64,000 bases of DNA from Betaproteobacteria bacterium (lineage in GTDB: Bacteria > Pseudomonadota > Gammaproteobacteria > Burkholderiales > Casimicrobiaceae): positions 62,001 to 126,000 of the forward strand of contig JAAFJA010000005.1 of the NCBI GenBank assembly GCA_013298765.1. Reading direction: 5' to 3'. The position numbers were made by a program, and so were the translations under genes. Numbering within the stretch: the stretch's first letter is position 1; the number at the start of each line of letters is the position of its first letter. The notes under the pieces are model-generated. The model was given only the letters and a program-made list of their open reading frames with translations. It was not told the origin of the DNA and ran no database searches. Of this stretch, positions 8,809 through 17,452 are shown one piece after another.

Positions 8809-9936
8809 TTACTCAAAATAATGCGGCAAAAACCGTGAGGTGTTCATCGTAATTTCGGTGGCATCCTCGCGAAGACCAATCCCGGCTGGCTCGTCGCCGA
8901 TGATCCATGATCCGATCGTGACGAAGTTGCCGTCGAAGTTGGCGATTGGCGTGTATTGCTGGTACACGTAGCCTTCTTCCCCGTAGGTGCCCTCGGCGCG
9001 AATCACTTCGCCGCCCTTGTAAATTTCCACGTTCGCGCCTTCGCGCGAAAGTAGTGGCTTCTTCACATAATCGCCGAGCACTTTATGGCGCTCAAACGAC
9101 GCCGGAAGCAAAAGCGGATGGTTGGGGAAAAGCTCCCAAAGAATCGGTAGCAACCCTTTGTTCGCGAGCACCATTTTCCATGCGGGCTCAATCACATTGA
9201 GTCGCGTGCGGCGCAAGTTGTCGCCAAACTCGTCGGCGAGCATCCATTCCCACGGATAGAGCTTGAAAAGCGTTTCAATGCGATCCCCTTCGAGATCAAC
9301 AAAGGTGGAAGTCGCGCTATCCCAGCCAATTTCTTCCATCGAAATCCAGGGCGCTTCGATACCGGCTTGCATTGCGGTGTCGCGCAAATAGTCAAGGTTG
9401 CCGCCATCCTCTTCACTGTCGGCGACGCAGGCAAAGTGCACGTTGTCATAGCCGTGCACCGATTTAAGCCACGCCCATTGTGCAATCAGCTTTTCGTGCA
9501 GCGAGTTGAACTGATCTGCGCCTGGCTTCACATCTTCAAGCCAATGCCACTGTGCAACACTCGCCTCTATCAACGAGGTTGGCGTGTCGGCATTGAATTC
9601 CAAAAGCTTAGGCGGTCCGGAGCCGTTCCATGCGAAATCAAATCGCCCGAAGAGCGAGGGATGATCTTCATTCCAGCTTTCACGAATCAAAGCCCACGAG
9701 GCTTGTGGAATGGCGAGCTCAGCGAAGCGCTCTTTTGCGATGATGTGTTCTGCGGCATCCATGCAGAGCTTGTAGAGCTCGATAGTTGCGCGCTCGAGAT
9801 CATCGATCTGCGCAGAGCTAAACCGATAGCAATTGCCCTCGTCCCAATAAAGACCATCAATTGAATGAAAGGAAAAGCCCGCGTCTTCGCAACGCTTTTG
9901 CCAATTGGGCCGAACGGGACACTTTTCGCGTTTCAT
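8809..9936 (-). CDS. Glutathionylspermidine synthase-like ATP-grasp protein (YgiC/YjfC family)
   Basis: 375 residues, matching only the synthetase half of the bifunctional E. coli enzyme Gss; no amidase domain is present. Recognisable family stretches are GFSFHSIDGLYWDEGNCY near the start, FDFAWNGSGPPKLLEFNADT, KKPLLSREGANVEIYKGGEV, and a C-terminal TSRFLPHYFE. These fit the YgiC/YjfC branch, whose substrate is unknown. True glutathionylspermidine synthesis should not be assumed. It sits between the DUF1190-like and DUF350 genes on the minus strand. Confidence 0.9.
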   Translation of the reverse strand: MKREKCPVRPNWQKRCEDAGFSFHSIDGLYWDEGNCYRFSSAQIDDLERATIELYKLCMDAAEHIIAKERFAELAIPQASWALIRESWNEDHPSLFGRFDFAWNGSGPPKLLEFNADTPTSLIEASVAQWHWLEDVKPGADQFNSLHEKLIAQWAWLKSVHGYDNVHFACVADSEEDGGNLDYLRDTAMQAGIEAPWISMEEIGWDSATSTFVDLEGDRIETLFKLYPWEWMLADEFGDNLRRTRLNVIEPAWKMVLANKGLLPILWELFPNHPLLLPASFERHKVLGDYVKKPLLSREGANVEIYKGGEVIRAEGTYGEEGYVYQQYTPIANFDGNFVTIGSWIIGDEPAGIGLREDATEITMNTSRFLPHYFE

Positions 9937-10037
9937 CGATGCTTCGTGGAAATGGGCGGAATGAGAGTAGATTTAGCAATGTGTCACAGCGAGTACCAAG
10001 CTGCGCGTGAAAAACAGGCCCGCGCTATGGATTGGCA

Positions 10038-10499
10038 CTAGCCGGAATAAGACGAGCTGCTGTGACGCGAGCTTGACGAGCCAAAACCGCCGCGTGATGC
10101 GCTTGCGCCGCTGCTCACAGTGCCTTTTGCGCGTGAGCCTGGGCGCGTAGTCGTCGAGTAGCCACCCGATGAGCCGGTACGCGAGGTGTAGCGCGGGCCG
10201 TAGAACGAACGCGTGCCAGTGGCTGAGCGCTTCTCGTCAATCTCTTCGCAATCTTCTGGGTTGCCCCAGTCGGCGCGACATTCTTCGAGGTTGGCGTAGA
10301 CGTCTCGGCTAGTGGCGTCGTTCTCAAGTCGACCGCACCCCGCAAGCGCTGCCGCGCTGATAAATACAAGTGTCAGGTGGATTGAACGCTTGCGCGCACG
10401 CGCACGCTCAGAGCTGACATCAATAGCAACCGGTTCAGCCGCATCGCTGATCGATTCGAAGCTTTCAGTTGCTTGATTACGTTCAAATTTGTGCGCCAT
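10038..10499 (-). CDS. DUF1190/YgiB-like lipoprotein
   Basis: 153 residues. An N-terminal cytoplasmic stretch of about 40 residues is followed by a hydrophobic segment and a lipobox (LAGC), so the mature protein is probably lipid-anchored. After it comes DVYANLEECRADWG-type sequence with paired cysteines. The Ser/Gly/Thr-rich tail includes ASRGGFGSSSS, which resembles the RGGFG tail of E. coli YgiB. First gene of the trio with the YgiC-like and DUF350 genes. The real start could be internal, because the signal segment begins unusually late. Confidence 0.8.
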   Translation of the reverse strand: MAHKFERNQATESFESISDAAEPVAIDVSSERARARKRSIHLTLVFISAAALAGCGRLENDATSRDVYANLEECRADWGNPEDCEEIDEKRSATGTRSFYGPRYTSRTGSSGGYSTTTRPGSRAKGTVSSGASASRGGFGSSSSRHSSSSYSG

Positions 10500-10753
10500 A
10501 GTGTCCCCGTTTCGTTGGGGTTTTACACGGCGGAGAATCAGGGGTCAAATCTGCTGGGCAACCAGGCTCGACCCGACCAGAAAGCAAGGCCCCGCGCGAG
10601 ACGGCATCGGCGAGCTTTGGTCTTGGGCCGTTGGCATCGGATTGAATTGCCACGCGGAAACACTCAAGCAAGTTCAGCGTTACCGCGCGCCTGTCAATTT
10701 CCCGCTCAAAACGTGTGGAGCGCGACTCTTGAACAACTTTTCGGGCCTGGCCC

Positions 10754-11887
10754 TTAGTAAAGCAGTCTCCCGTTGCTCACTACCGCGATATCAACAAACT
10801 GACTGCCCGAATTTCCCTTTGAGAAATCGACGACAAAGCCGCGCATATCGAGCGGGCCCATTCGTGTCAATGCTTGAGCGAGTTTGCTCGGCGTCGGCTC
10901 GCCAGAGACGCGTTTGAGCGCTTCAGCGAGCGTGCGTGCGGTGATGTATCCCTCAAGGTGGAAATGCGAGATTGTTTTTACGTCGGGCGCGTAGTTTTTC
11001 ATCGTGTCCTGAAATGCGCGCTGCAATTCGGTCACCCGCGCAATGGGGCTCGGAAACGTTTGTGCGATGCCCACGCCCTTGGCCTGCGCGTCGCCTGCAA
11101 CCTTGGTCAGTAGCCCGGCTGACAGGTAAGAGAGTGCGTAGATCGAAGAAAGCGTCTTTGCCTGCTTGAGCTGAGCGATGGCGTCGGCCATAAATTTGGG
11201 CGAGCCAATGACAAGCACTGTGTCGCTGCCTGTTTTGGCGACGGCAGGCGCAGCCTGCGCGAGCGAGGCGTCGTCATGCTTGCTTTGGATGCCGGTCACT
11301 TTCATACCGGCTTTTTCGCCAACTTCCTTGGCGACGGCAAGCCCGCCCGTACCGATGGGTAGATCTTGGTGAAAAACAGTGATCGTTTTATTGCTCAACG
11401 TTGATGCGTGCGAGACGATCTTTGTGATCTGGTTACGATCACTCGCCCGGATGTGAAACAGCCGTGGATGGCCTGGATTTCGAAATGAGTCCGCGCCTGG
11501 AATGGCGTTTAGCACCACGAAATCGTAGTTGTCGAGCAAGTTTTCCTTCAGCGCTTTCTGAAGCGCTGCGGAACCAATGGGGGTGATGAGCGCAACCGGG
11601 TTTCGCTGGGCGGCCACCGCCAATTGTTTTGCGAATTCATCGCCATTGAACTTGTCGTCAAGCGCGAAGAGTGAGATCTTGCGTCCGTTAACGCCGCCGC
11701 GCGCATTCACCTGATCGAAGTACGCCTTTGCCCCCTCATTGATCTCTTTTGCATCCGGCGAAGGCAGTACCGTAAACGGCCCCACCTGACCCACCACAAT
11801 GTCCTGCGCCAACGCATTTGCCGCCGATAAGGCGAGCGAGACCATCGCGATACACGCGACACTAGATAAACCAAACCCCGTCTTCAT
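10754..11887 (-). CDS. Periplasmic branched-chain amino acid-type ABC substrate-binding protein
   Basis: 377 residues. The signal peptide is MKTGFGLSS plus a hydrophobic core cleaved after ALA near residue 27. The LivJ/peripla_BP_6 fold follows: IVVGQVGPFT at the start, NARGGVNGRKI, and LITPIGSAALQKAL. A GGGG ribosome site lies six bases before the ATG. No permease or ATPase gene is adjacent, so it is an orphan binding protein. The ligand could be an amino acid, amide or aromatic acid and cannot be read from sequence. Confidence 0.87.
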   Translation of the reverse strand: MKTGFGLSSVACIAMVSLALSAANALAQDIVVGQVGPFTVLPSPDAKEINEGAKAYFDQVNARGGVNGRKISLFALDDKFNGDEFAKQLAVAAQRNPVALITPIGSAALQKALKENLLDNYDFVVLNAIPGADSFRNPGHPRLFHIRASDRNQITKIVSHASTLSNKTITVFHQDLPIGTGGLAVAKEVGEKAGMKVTGIQSKHDDASLAQAAPAVAKTGSDTVLVIGSPKFMADAIAQLKQAKTLSSIYALSYLSAGLLTKVAGDAQAKGVGIAQTFPSPIARVTELQRAFQDTMKNYAPDVKTISHFHLEGYITARTLAEALKRVSGEPTPSKLAQALTRMGPLDMRGFVVDFSKGNSGSQFVDIAVVSNGRLLY

Positions 11888-12336
11888 TTCACACCCCTTT
11901 CTGCTCTTCTATCCCAAAACTAGGGTGTCACGCGTCCACGGGTGGGAAAAATCAGAAAATGCCTTGGAAAGCCTGCGCGAGCGATATCGGGTGATCATTT
12001 CGGTCAAAGGATTGCTCGCTGGCTACATGTCGCGATTTCAAATGTGGTGAGACTTCGCAAGATCAAAGCGACAACGCATTGAGTTCAGCGCAGGCGTTGC
12101 AGGCGAGTTGATCGAAACGGGTTGAGTCGGCTTTCGCCGCACCTAGGCGCGAATGGCTCTCGTTTTCGGGCTACTCAGCGAACCGAGGAGGATCAAACAG
12201 AACTCTGGCTCACACCCTGCTGATTTGAGGGCTAGGTAGCATTTTTCGTCGAAAGCGCAGAGCACTCTGCCCCAGGCGTTGCCCCGAGCAATATTTCAAC
12301 CGCACTGAGGCCTATGATCGCGCCAAAAGTTTTGCG
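11888..12336. other. Gene-free interval
   Basis: 449 bases upstream of the orphan binding protein gene (minus strand). I see no convincing reading frame, RNA gene, repeat or terminator here. The stretch next to 11888 should hold the binding-protein promoter, but no clear -10/-35 pair stands out. Confidence 0.5.
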
Positions 12337-12648
12337 CTAGTGCACCATGGCAGAGCGCAGAAACCGCACTGTGGTGCCGTCGGAAAGCACGATATCGCCA
12401 TCATCATCGAGCGTCGCGCCCTCGAAATCACGCTGCAGCAGCAAGAGTTCAGCGTCGTCACGCGTACCTTCAACAAGAACGTCATCAGGCCGCGTGAACT
12501 CGTCGGGCGCGTGAAGGTAGTCGGCCGCGAATACCGCCTCGTCGACTTGCACGTAGCTCGCTTCGTTCATGGCGATCGTTAACTTGTCATGCAAGTTTGC
12601 GAGATCGGGATTGAAGGTGGCGAGAGGGGTGCTAAACGGTGCTGGCAT
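12337..12648 (-). CDS. Small hypothetical protein
   Basis: 103 residues, acidic, with no signal peptide or membrane segment and no family recognised. The C-terminal half (ATLDDDGDIVLSDGTTVRFL) reads like a small beta-rich domain. Evidence that it is real: GGAG six bases before the ATG, and an intact frame with codon use like the neighbours. It is isolated, divergent from the GST gene at 12798. Confidence 0.6.
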   Translation of the reverse strand: MPAPFSTPLATFNPDLANLHDKLTIAMNEASYVQVDEAVFAADYLHAPDEFTRPDDVLVEGTRDDAELLLLQRDFEGATLDDDGDIVLSDGTTVRFLRSAMVH

Positions 12649-12797
12649 CGAAAACTCCGAAGGACGTTTGTCGAATAGTGGGGGACGACTCCCCCGAATT
12701 CAAGCAAATAACGCGCCGATGTAGACCAGGATGACGCAATGTTGCAAAGCGCGCACACCGCCTAAACTTTGAGTTAATCGCGTTTTTCGGAGCAACC

Positions 12798-13499
12798 ATG
12801 ATCGATCTCTACTATTGGACTACGCCCAACGGTCACAAAATCACAATGATGTTGGAAGAGGCAGGCATGAAATATCGCGTGATTCCGGTGAATATCGGCA
12901 AAGGCGCGCAGTTTGATCCCGCTTTTTTGAAGATCGCACCGAACAACCGAATTCCTGCCATCGTCGATCACAAGCCGATGCAGGCGATGCCGCAGGGGGA
13001 AGCGCTCACGTTGTTCGAAAGCGGTGCCATCCTCATGTATCTGGCCGACAAATCAAAGAAATTCCTTGATCGAAAAAATGCCTACTGGCGCAAGGAAGCG
13101 ATTCAGTGGCTCTTCTGGCAGATGGGCGGGTTGGGGCCCATGGCCGGTCAGAATCATCATTTCAATATGTATGCGCCCGAAAAACTTCCCTACGCGATCA
13201 ATCGCTACGTGAACGAAACGGCGCGGCTCTACGGTGTGCTTGATCAACGTTTAGCGGATCGAGAGTTTTTGGCGGGCGCGTATTCAATCGCAGATATGGC
13301 TTGCTACCCGTGGATCGTTCCGCATGAACGTCAGCAACAAAACCTTGCTGACTTCCCAAATCTGAAACGCTGGTTTGACGCGATCAAAGCGCGCCCGGCG
13401 ACCGAGCGTGCTTACGCTATCGCCAAAAACTTGAATACCCAGCCCAGTGGTCAATCCGACGAAGCCAAACGCCTGCTGTTTGGTAATCAGAAGAAGTAA
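12798..13499 (+). CDS. yfcG: YfcG-like glutathione S-transferase/disulfide reductase
   Basis: 233 residues, closely patterned on E. coli YfcG (Nu-class GST with disulfide-bond reductase activity using glutathione). Shared segments are TPNGHKITMMLEEAG, APNNRIPAIVDH, LFESGAILMYLA and QWLFWQMGGLGPMAGQNHHF, plus YSIADMACYPW in the C-terminal domain. The TPN motif replaces the Tyr/Ser/Cys of classical GSTs. Monocistronic; two perfect inverted repeats follow the gene. Confidence 0.9.
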   Translation: MIDLYYWTTPNGHKITMMLEEAGMKYRVIPVNIGKGAQFDPAFLKIAPNNRIPAIVDHKPMQAMPQGEALTLFESGAILMYLADKSKKFLDRKNAYWRKEAIQWLFWQMGGLGPMAGQNHHFNMYAPEKLPYAINRYVNETARLYGVLDQRLADREFLAGAYSIADMACYPWIVPHERQQQNLADFPNLKRWFDAIKARPATERAYAIAKNLNTQPSGQSDEAKRLLFGNQKK

Positions 13500-13604
13500 G
13501 CTGCGACCTACTGAATCGCGAAATGCCACGCTTGAGGAAGTGCGCGGTTGCTTGATTTGATGGCCGCATCCTTGGACAAAAAACTCGCTGTCTACGGCTG
13601 GCGT

Positions 13605-13627
13605 GTCTAGGGGTGATACCCCTAGAC
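13605..13627. repeat. Perfect inverted repeat upstream of the BLUF gene
   Basis: Ten-base arms GTCTAGGGGT and ACCCCTAGAC separated by GAT. It lies 105 bases after yfcG and 122 before the BLUF start. The T tract is weak (CTTTCG), so it could be a regulator site rather than a terminator. Confidence 0.7.
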
Positions 13628-13640
13628 TTTCGTTCGCGTG

Positions 13641-13667
13641 ATTGCAAGCGTTTCGTGCGCTTGCAAT
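13641..13667. repeat. Second perfect inverted repeat upstream of the BLUF gene
   Basis: Ten-base arms ATTGCAAGCG and CGCTTGCAAT with a seven-base spacer, starting 14 bases after the previous inverted repeat. No T tract follows. It may be an operator or an RNA hairpin in the BLUF leader. Confidence 0.7.
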
Positions 13668-13748
13668 GAGCGCAATGATTCACGCCCCGAAAATGCCTTG
13701 TTCTTGCTGGGTAGTGCTCGTGCGTGCAGTATTCGTCACGGAGTCGCC

Positions 13749-14180
13749 ATGAAGTTAGTTCGTCTCATCTACGCAAGTCATCTCGCCTCGCCGCTCACCA
13801 AGGTGCAAACCCAGGGCATTTTGAGCGCATCCGAGCGCAATAACGCTGAGACCGGGATCACTGGTTTCTTGTGCATTTCGCCCAAATTCGCGCTGCAATG
13901 CTTAGAAGGTGATCGGGTTGAAGTCAATCTTCTCTACAACAAGATTGTGCGCGATGAACGCCACAGCGAACCGGTGATCCTGCGCTACGTTGAGCCTTGG
14001 CGGCGCTTGTTCCCGGAGTGGCACATGGGCTATTCCAGCGAGCTGTCGTCGGCGGCACCCGAGTCTTCTCGTTGGCGCGACGGTTCGGGCTTCAACCCGT
14101 ACATGGTTGAAAGCGATCTGATCGAGAACGTGATTGAAGAGCTGTGCGAGCGCAGCGAGCGCGAGGTCATGCGCGTGTAA
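13749..14180 (+). CDS. Stand-alone BLUF-domain blue-light photoreceptor
   Basis: 143 residues. The BLUF fold binds FAD and senses blue light through a Tyr-Gln hydrogen-bond switch. Tyr8 (RLIYAS), Asn32 (RNNAETGITGF) and Gln50 (FALQCLEG) have the spacing of Tyr21/Asn45/Gln63 in AppA. A later FPEWHMGYSS supplies the usual Trp/Met region. I chose the ATG at 13749 (GGAG seven bases upstream) over an upstream frame start at 13638 that lacks homology. No output domain is fused, so it presumably signals by protein contact. No partner is adjacent. Confidence 0.93.
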   Translation: MKLVRLIYASHLASPLTKVQTQGILSASERNNAETGITGFLCISPKFALQCLEGDRVEVNLLYNKIVRDERHSEPVILRYVEPWRRLFPEWHMGYSSELSSAAPESSRWRDGSGFNPYMVESDLIENVIEELCERSEREVMRV

Positions 14181-14245
14181 GGCTCTGGACTCAGTCTCTG
14201 GATTGGCGTTCTAGCACTCAGTTTTTTATAAAAAATTCATCAAAA

Positions 14246-14271
14246 GCGCCAATTAATCGGGGCTAGTTACG
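14246..14271. repeat. Half-copy of AT-rich R2 element end
   Basis: GCCAATTAATCGGGGCTAG followed by TTACG resembles one end of the R2 elements. A clear partner end was not found upstream. It lies between the convergent BLUF and glycerate kinase genes. Confidence 0.3.
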
Positions 14272-14343
14272 TTTTCTATGAGATATCGAGCTTCCCCAGA
14301 AAGCGCCCGTTGCCCCCATACGATCTTGGGTAGCGTGTTTTTT

Positions 14344-15489
14344 CTACGAAGCCAAAAGTCTCGCCACCTGCTCGGCGGTGTTTGCCAAAAACGTATCCGC
14401 TTCCGCGATGGCGCGATCGAGTGAGATCGGCCCGGGCGCGATCGAGAAACAACCGCCGTTGAAGGTCGGGGCGAGTGAGGGCAGTGCGTGCGGATCAATG
14501 CCGCCCGAAATCAACGTAGCTTTCGCGCCCGCCGCGCCATGCTTTCGAAGCGCCTGTGCGGCGGCGTACGGCGTCTTGCCGAGAAGCGTTTGAGCATCAC
14601 TTCGACCCTCGCCAGTGATTAACCACGCGGCATTGGCGCAAGCCTCAGGAAGGGCAATGAGCGTGGCGACGGTGTCTGCGCCGGACGCAAACTTTGCACC
14701 GAGCAGCTGCAGCGCGTAGCCCAAGCCACCGGCCGCGCCCGCGCCTGGCTTTTCGCGCGCGCTGCGCTGGAGCGCGGCCTCAAGTCGCATCGCGTAGTTT
14801 TCGATCACACTATCAACACGTGCGACGTCTGCCTCTAGAACGCCTTTTTGAGGCCCAAAGATCGCAGTCGCCCCGCGCTCACCGCAGAGCGGATTGTTCA
14901 CGTCGGACAAGAGCGTAATTTCGCACTCGGCAACGCGCGGATCAAGCGCGGTGACGTCTACGGAAATGAGGCTCGCTAAACCGTCAGGTGTGGGCTCAAT
15001 CGGCTTGCGCGTGCTCGAGATGAACTTCACACCCAGGGCAGAAAGTAAACCTGCGCCGCCATCGTTGGTGCTCGTTCCGCCGAGTCCTATGAAAAAGTGG
15101 CGGATGCCCTCATCGATGAGTAAGCGTAAAAGTTCGCCCACGCCGTAAGACGAACGCGCACCCACTGGGACCGCCATATTGGCGGCATCAACAATGCCGA
15201 CGACTTGCGCCACTTCGATCACAGCTGCCTCGTAGATGCCATGGCGAATGAGTGCATAGCTCACCTCGGCGGATTGCCCAGCGGCGTTTCGTACGAGCGC
15301 CTGTTTGCGCCGCGCGCCGCTTGAGGCAGCCACCACCGCGTCGAGCGTGCCTTCGCCGCCGTCTGCCATCGGGCGATGAACGATCTCGGCATCAGGCAGC
15401 ACACGGCGAAGACCGCGTTCGAGCGCATGACAAACCTCGTCTGACGAGAGCGAACCTTTGAATGAATCCGGGGCGAGTACGATTTTCAT
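14344..15489 (-). CDS. Glycerate kinase (GlxK/GarK family)
   Basis: Phosphorylates D-glycerate (usually to 2-phosphoglycerate in this family), linking glyoxylate or glycerate metabolism to glycolysis. The 381-residue protein starts MKIVLAPDSFKGSLSS and has the family signatures MADGGEGTLDAVV, FIGLGGTSTNDGGAG and AWLITGEGRSDAQTLLGKTP. Length is standard. No other glyoxylate-pathway gene is adjacent, so its pathway here is unclear. Convergent with the BLUF gene and upstream of tsaC on the same strand. Confidence 0.95.
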   Translation of the reverse strand: MKIVLAPDSFKGSLSSDEVCHALERGLRRVLPDAEIVHRPMADGGEGTLDAVVAASSGARRKQALVRNAAGQSAEVSYALIRHGIYEAAVIEVAQVVGIVDAANMAVPVGARSSYGVGELLRLLIDEGIRHFFIGLGGTSTNDGGAGLLSALGVKFISSTRKPIEPTPDGLASLISVDVTALDPRVAECEITLLSDVNNPLCGERGATAIFGPQKGVLEADVARVDSVIENYAMRLEAALQRSAREKPGAGAAGGLGYALQLLGAKFASGADTVATLIALPEACANAAWLITGEGRSDAQTLLGKTPYAAAQALRKHGAAGAKATLISGGIDPHALPSLAPTFNGGCFSIAPGPISLDRAIAEADTFLANTAEQVARLLAS

Positions 15490-15520
15490 AGAGCGAGCAT
15501 AGTACGGGTAGTACGCTGTT

Positions 15521-15537
15521 GATCAGCGTCTCCCTAG
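15521..15537. repeat. Remnant end of an R1 element
   Basis: GATCAGCGTCTCCCTAG matches the right end of the R1 family (compare 1841-1860 and 48631-48645). Its CTAG supplies the tsaC stop codon on the minus strand. No second end or central hairpin was found. Confidence 0.4.
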
Positions 15538-16553
15538 AGCTGGGAGGCGGCGTTGTGGGTCGCCCTGCGCAAACGATCATTCACGGCGTCCCAATCTGCA
15601 CCGGTCGGAGGCGATTCCAGAATGATCAGATCGATTTTCGAATCGTCATCGAGACTGCGAAGCGAGCGATAGATATCGTGCTCGTAGTGCGCGCTCGATT
15701 GTCCGTCGAGACCCATACGAACGTTCGATTTTTGCGCGGCTGCGCGCGCTGAATGATGAATGAGTCCGACGCGCTTTCCGGCATCGCGCGCGGCAGCGAG
15801 AAAGATATCTAGCGCATCGCCAGAAAGCATGAGCGTTTTTTTCCGCGGCGCATAGTGCGAATCAAGCGAGCCCGAGACTCGAGGTTTTGACGAGTCGCGT
15901 TCATTTGCCTTTAGCGCGTGGCCGAGTACTGCCTCCAACTCGCCTGTGCGCACACGTCCCGGGCGCAGCACTCGCGGCGATTTGCCACTCACGTCAATGA
16001 TCGTCGATTCAACGCCGATATCGCATTCACCACCATCAATTACCAAGAGCGAATCCGCGCTGAATTCCGACACGACGTGCGCGGCTGTGGTGGGGCTCAC
16101 GTGTCCGAACTTGTTCGCAGAGGGGGCGGCGAGCCCGCGCGCGATGGCTTCGTCGCCTCGAAACGCAGATAGCACTTTCATCGCTACAGGATGCGATGGC
16201 ACTCGTAGGCCGACCGTATCTTGCCCGCCTGTAACGGCATCCAATACCTGAGGCGCGCGACGCACGATGAGCGTCATCGGCCCCGGCCAGAACGCGTTCG
16301 CGAGCCGTTGCGCGGTGTCGCTCCATTCACTCGCCCAACCCACCGCGTCATCTGCGCTCGCGAGGTGCACGATCAAAGGGTGGTCAGCCGGACGTCCCTT
16401 CAGCGCGAAAATTTTTGCAACGGCGCGAGCGTTTGCGGCGTCCGCCGCAAGCCCGTACACCGTTTCAGTGGGCAGGCCCACGCACTCACCCGCGCGCAAC
16501 GCGGCGAGTGCTTTTTCGAGATCAGTATCAGATGATGAGATGAGCGTTGCCAT
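15534..16553 (-). CDS. tsaC: L-threonylcarbamoyladenylate synthase (Sua5/YrdC type)
   Basis: Makes threonylcarbamoyl-AMP from Thr, bicarbonate and ATP for the universal t6A37 modification of ANN-decoding tRNAs. It has an N-terminal YrdC domain (GLPTETVYGLAADA, ALKGRPADHPLIVHL) and the extra C-terminal Sua5 domain (SHYAPRKKTLMLSG onward). At about 339 residues it is the long Sua5 form. I chose the ATG at 16553 (sequence MATLISSS), whose first base overlaps the stop of the upstream acyltransferase (TGATG). The longer frame to 16607 would lie inside that gene. The stop codon lies in an R1 remnant. Confidence 0.93.
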   Translation of the reverse strand: MATLISSSDTDLEKALAALRAGECVGLPTETVYGLAADAANARAVAKIFALKGRPADHPLIVHLASADDAVGWASEWSDTAQRLANAFWPGPMTLIVRRAPQVLDAVTGGQDTVGLRVPSHPVAMKVLSAFRGDEAIARGLAAPSANKFGHVSPTTAAHVVSEFSADSLLVIDGGECDIGVESTIIDVSGKSPRVLRPGRVRTGELEAVLGHALKANERDSSKPRVSGSLDSHYAPRKKTLMLSGDALDIFLAAARDAGKRVGLIHHSARAAAQKSNVRMGLDGQSSAHYEHDIYRSLRSLDDDSKIDLIILESPPTGADWDAVNDRLRRATHNAASQL

Positions 16554-17452
16554 CAGTAAAGACTCGGCTCGCCTGGCGGGCGCGTTTTGAATCGCTTGTG
16601 TGTCCAAAGATATTGCGGAAGATTCTGCAACACATGCGATTCAACCAGTTCGTTGATTCGCTTCGCATCAGCCACATCATCGCCAGACGGAAAATTTTCA
16701 AGCGCGGGATAGAAGCGAACATCGTATCCGTGAAGGTAACCCGGCGCGAGCGGTCGCTGGGTCGCGATCACCGGAACGACCACGGCATTCGTGAGTTTCG
16801 CGAGACGGGACACCGCAGTGAGCGTTGCCGCGTTGACGCCAAAAAAAGGCACAAACACTGATTCGCGTGCGCCGAAATCCATGTCCGGTAAGTAGTAGAA
16901 CGGTAAGCCCTTTTTCATCGCGCGAATGACGGGCTTGATGCCGTCGGTACGAGCAAAGATCTCCGATTGATTAAATCGTGTTCGCCCTTCGTACATGAGG
17001 CGATCTAGATCCGCATTGCTCTGTTTGCTGTACATCGAGCAGCCTGCGGTGTCGACCGAAATACGAATTGCAGCAGCGTCAAGCCCGACGAAATGCGGGC
17101 AAAGCCAAATGACGGGTCGCGGCTCCGGGCCTTCGCGATGCATTCGCCAGTGGTGTTCGTCGTGAATCTGCACGAAATCGCGAATCGCCGGCGCGCTCGC
17201 ATTCCACAGAAAACCATGTTCGAGCGCGGCGCGCACATACGCGCCGAAGTGTGCCCGCGCGACCTCGGTTCGCGCGCTTTCCGCCATCTGAGGAAAGCAA
17301 AGTCGCAAGTTGGTGAGCGCGATACGCCGTCGCGAGCGGGCAAGATGCCAGCCAAGACAGAAAACAATCGTAGCTAACGCCTTTATTAATCGGGGCGATA
17401 GCTTTGAAAGGACAAAACTCGAAAACCGAACAAATAGGCCACTTGCGCTCAT
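16553..17452 (-). CDS. Lipid A biosynthesis acyltransferase (LpxL/HtrB family)
   Basis: 299 residues. Inner-membrane enzyme that adds secondary acyl chains to Kdo-lipid A from acyl-ACP. The catalytic HX4D motif is present (PHFVGLDA), as are RIALTNLRLCFP, DMDFGARESVFVPFFGV and ARLTNAVVVPVIATQ-like segments. An N-terminal hydrophobic segment anchors it. It overlaps the second acyltransferase by four bases upstream and tsaC by one base downstream, forming a coupled three-gene operon. Which acyl position it serves cannot be told. Confidence 0.93.
   Translation of the reverse strand: MSASGLFVRFSSFVLSKLSPRLIKALATIVFCLGWHLARSRRRIALTNLRLCFPQMAESARTEVARAHFGAYVRAALEHGFLWNASAPAIRDFVQIHDEHHWRMHREGPEPRPVIWLCPHFVGLDAAAIRISVDTAGCSMYSKQSNADLDRLMYEGRTRFNQSEIFARTDGIKPVIRAMKKGLPFYYLPDMDFGARESVFVPFFGVNAATLTAVSRLAKLTNAVVVPVIATQRPLAPGYLHGYDVRFYPALENFPSGDDVADAKRINELVESHVLQNLPQYLWTHKRFKTRPPGEPSLY

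Noticed and set aside
17370-17402. TTATTAATCGGGGCGATAGC inside a lipid A acyltransferase gene, resembling an R2 end
   Set aside because: It lies in a conserved coding region in the correct frame and has no partner end, so it is probably chance.
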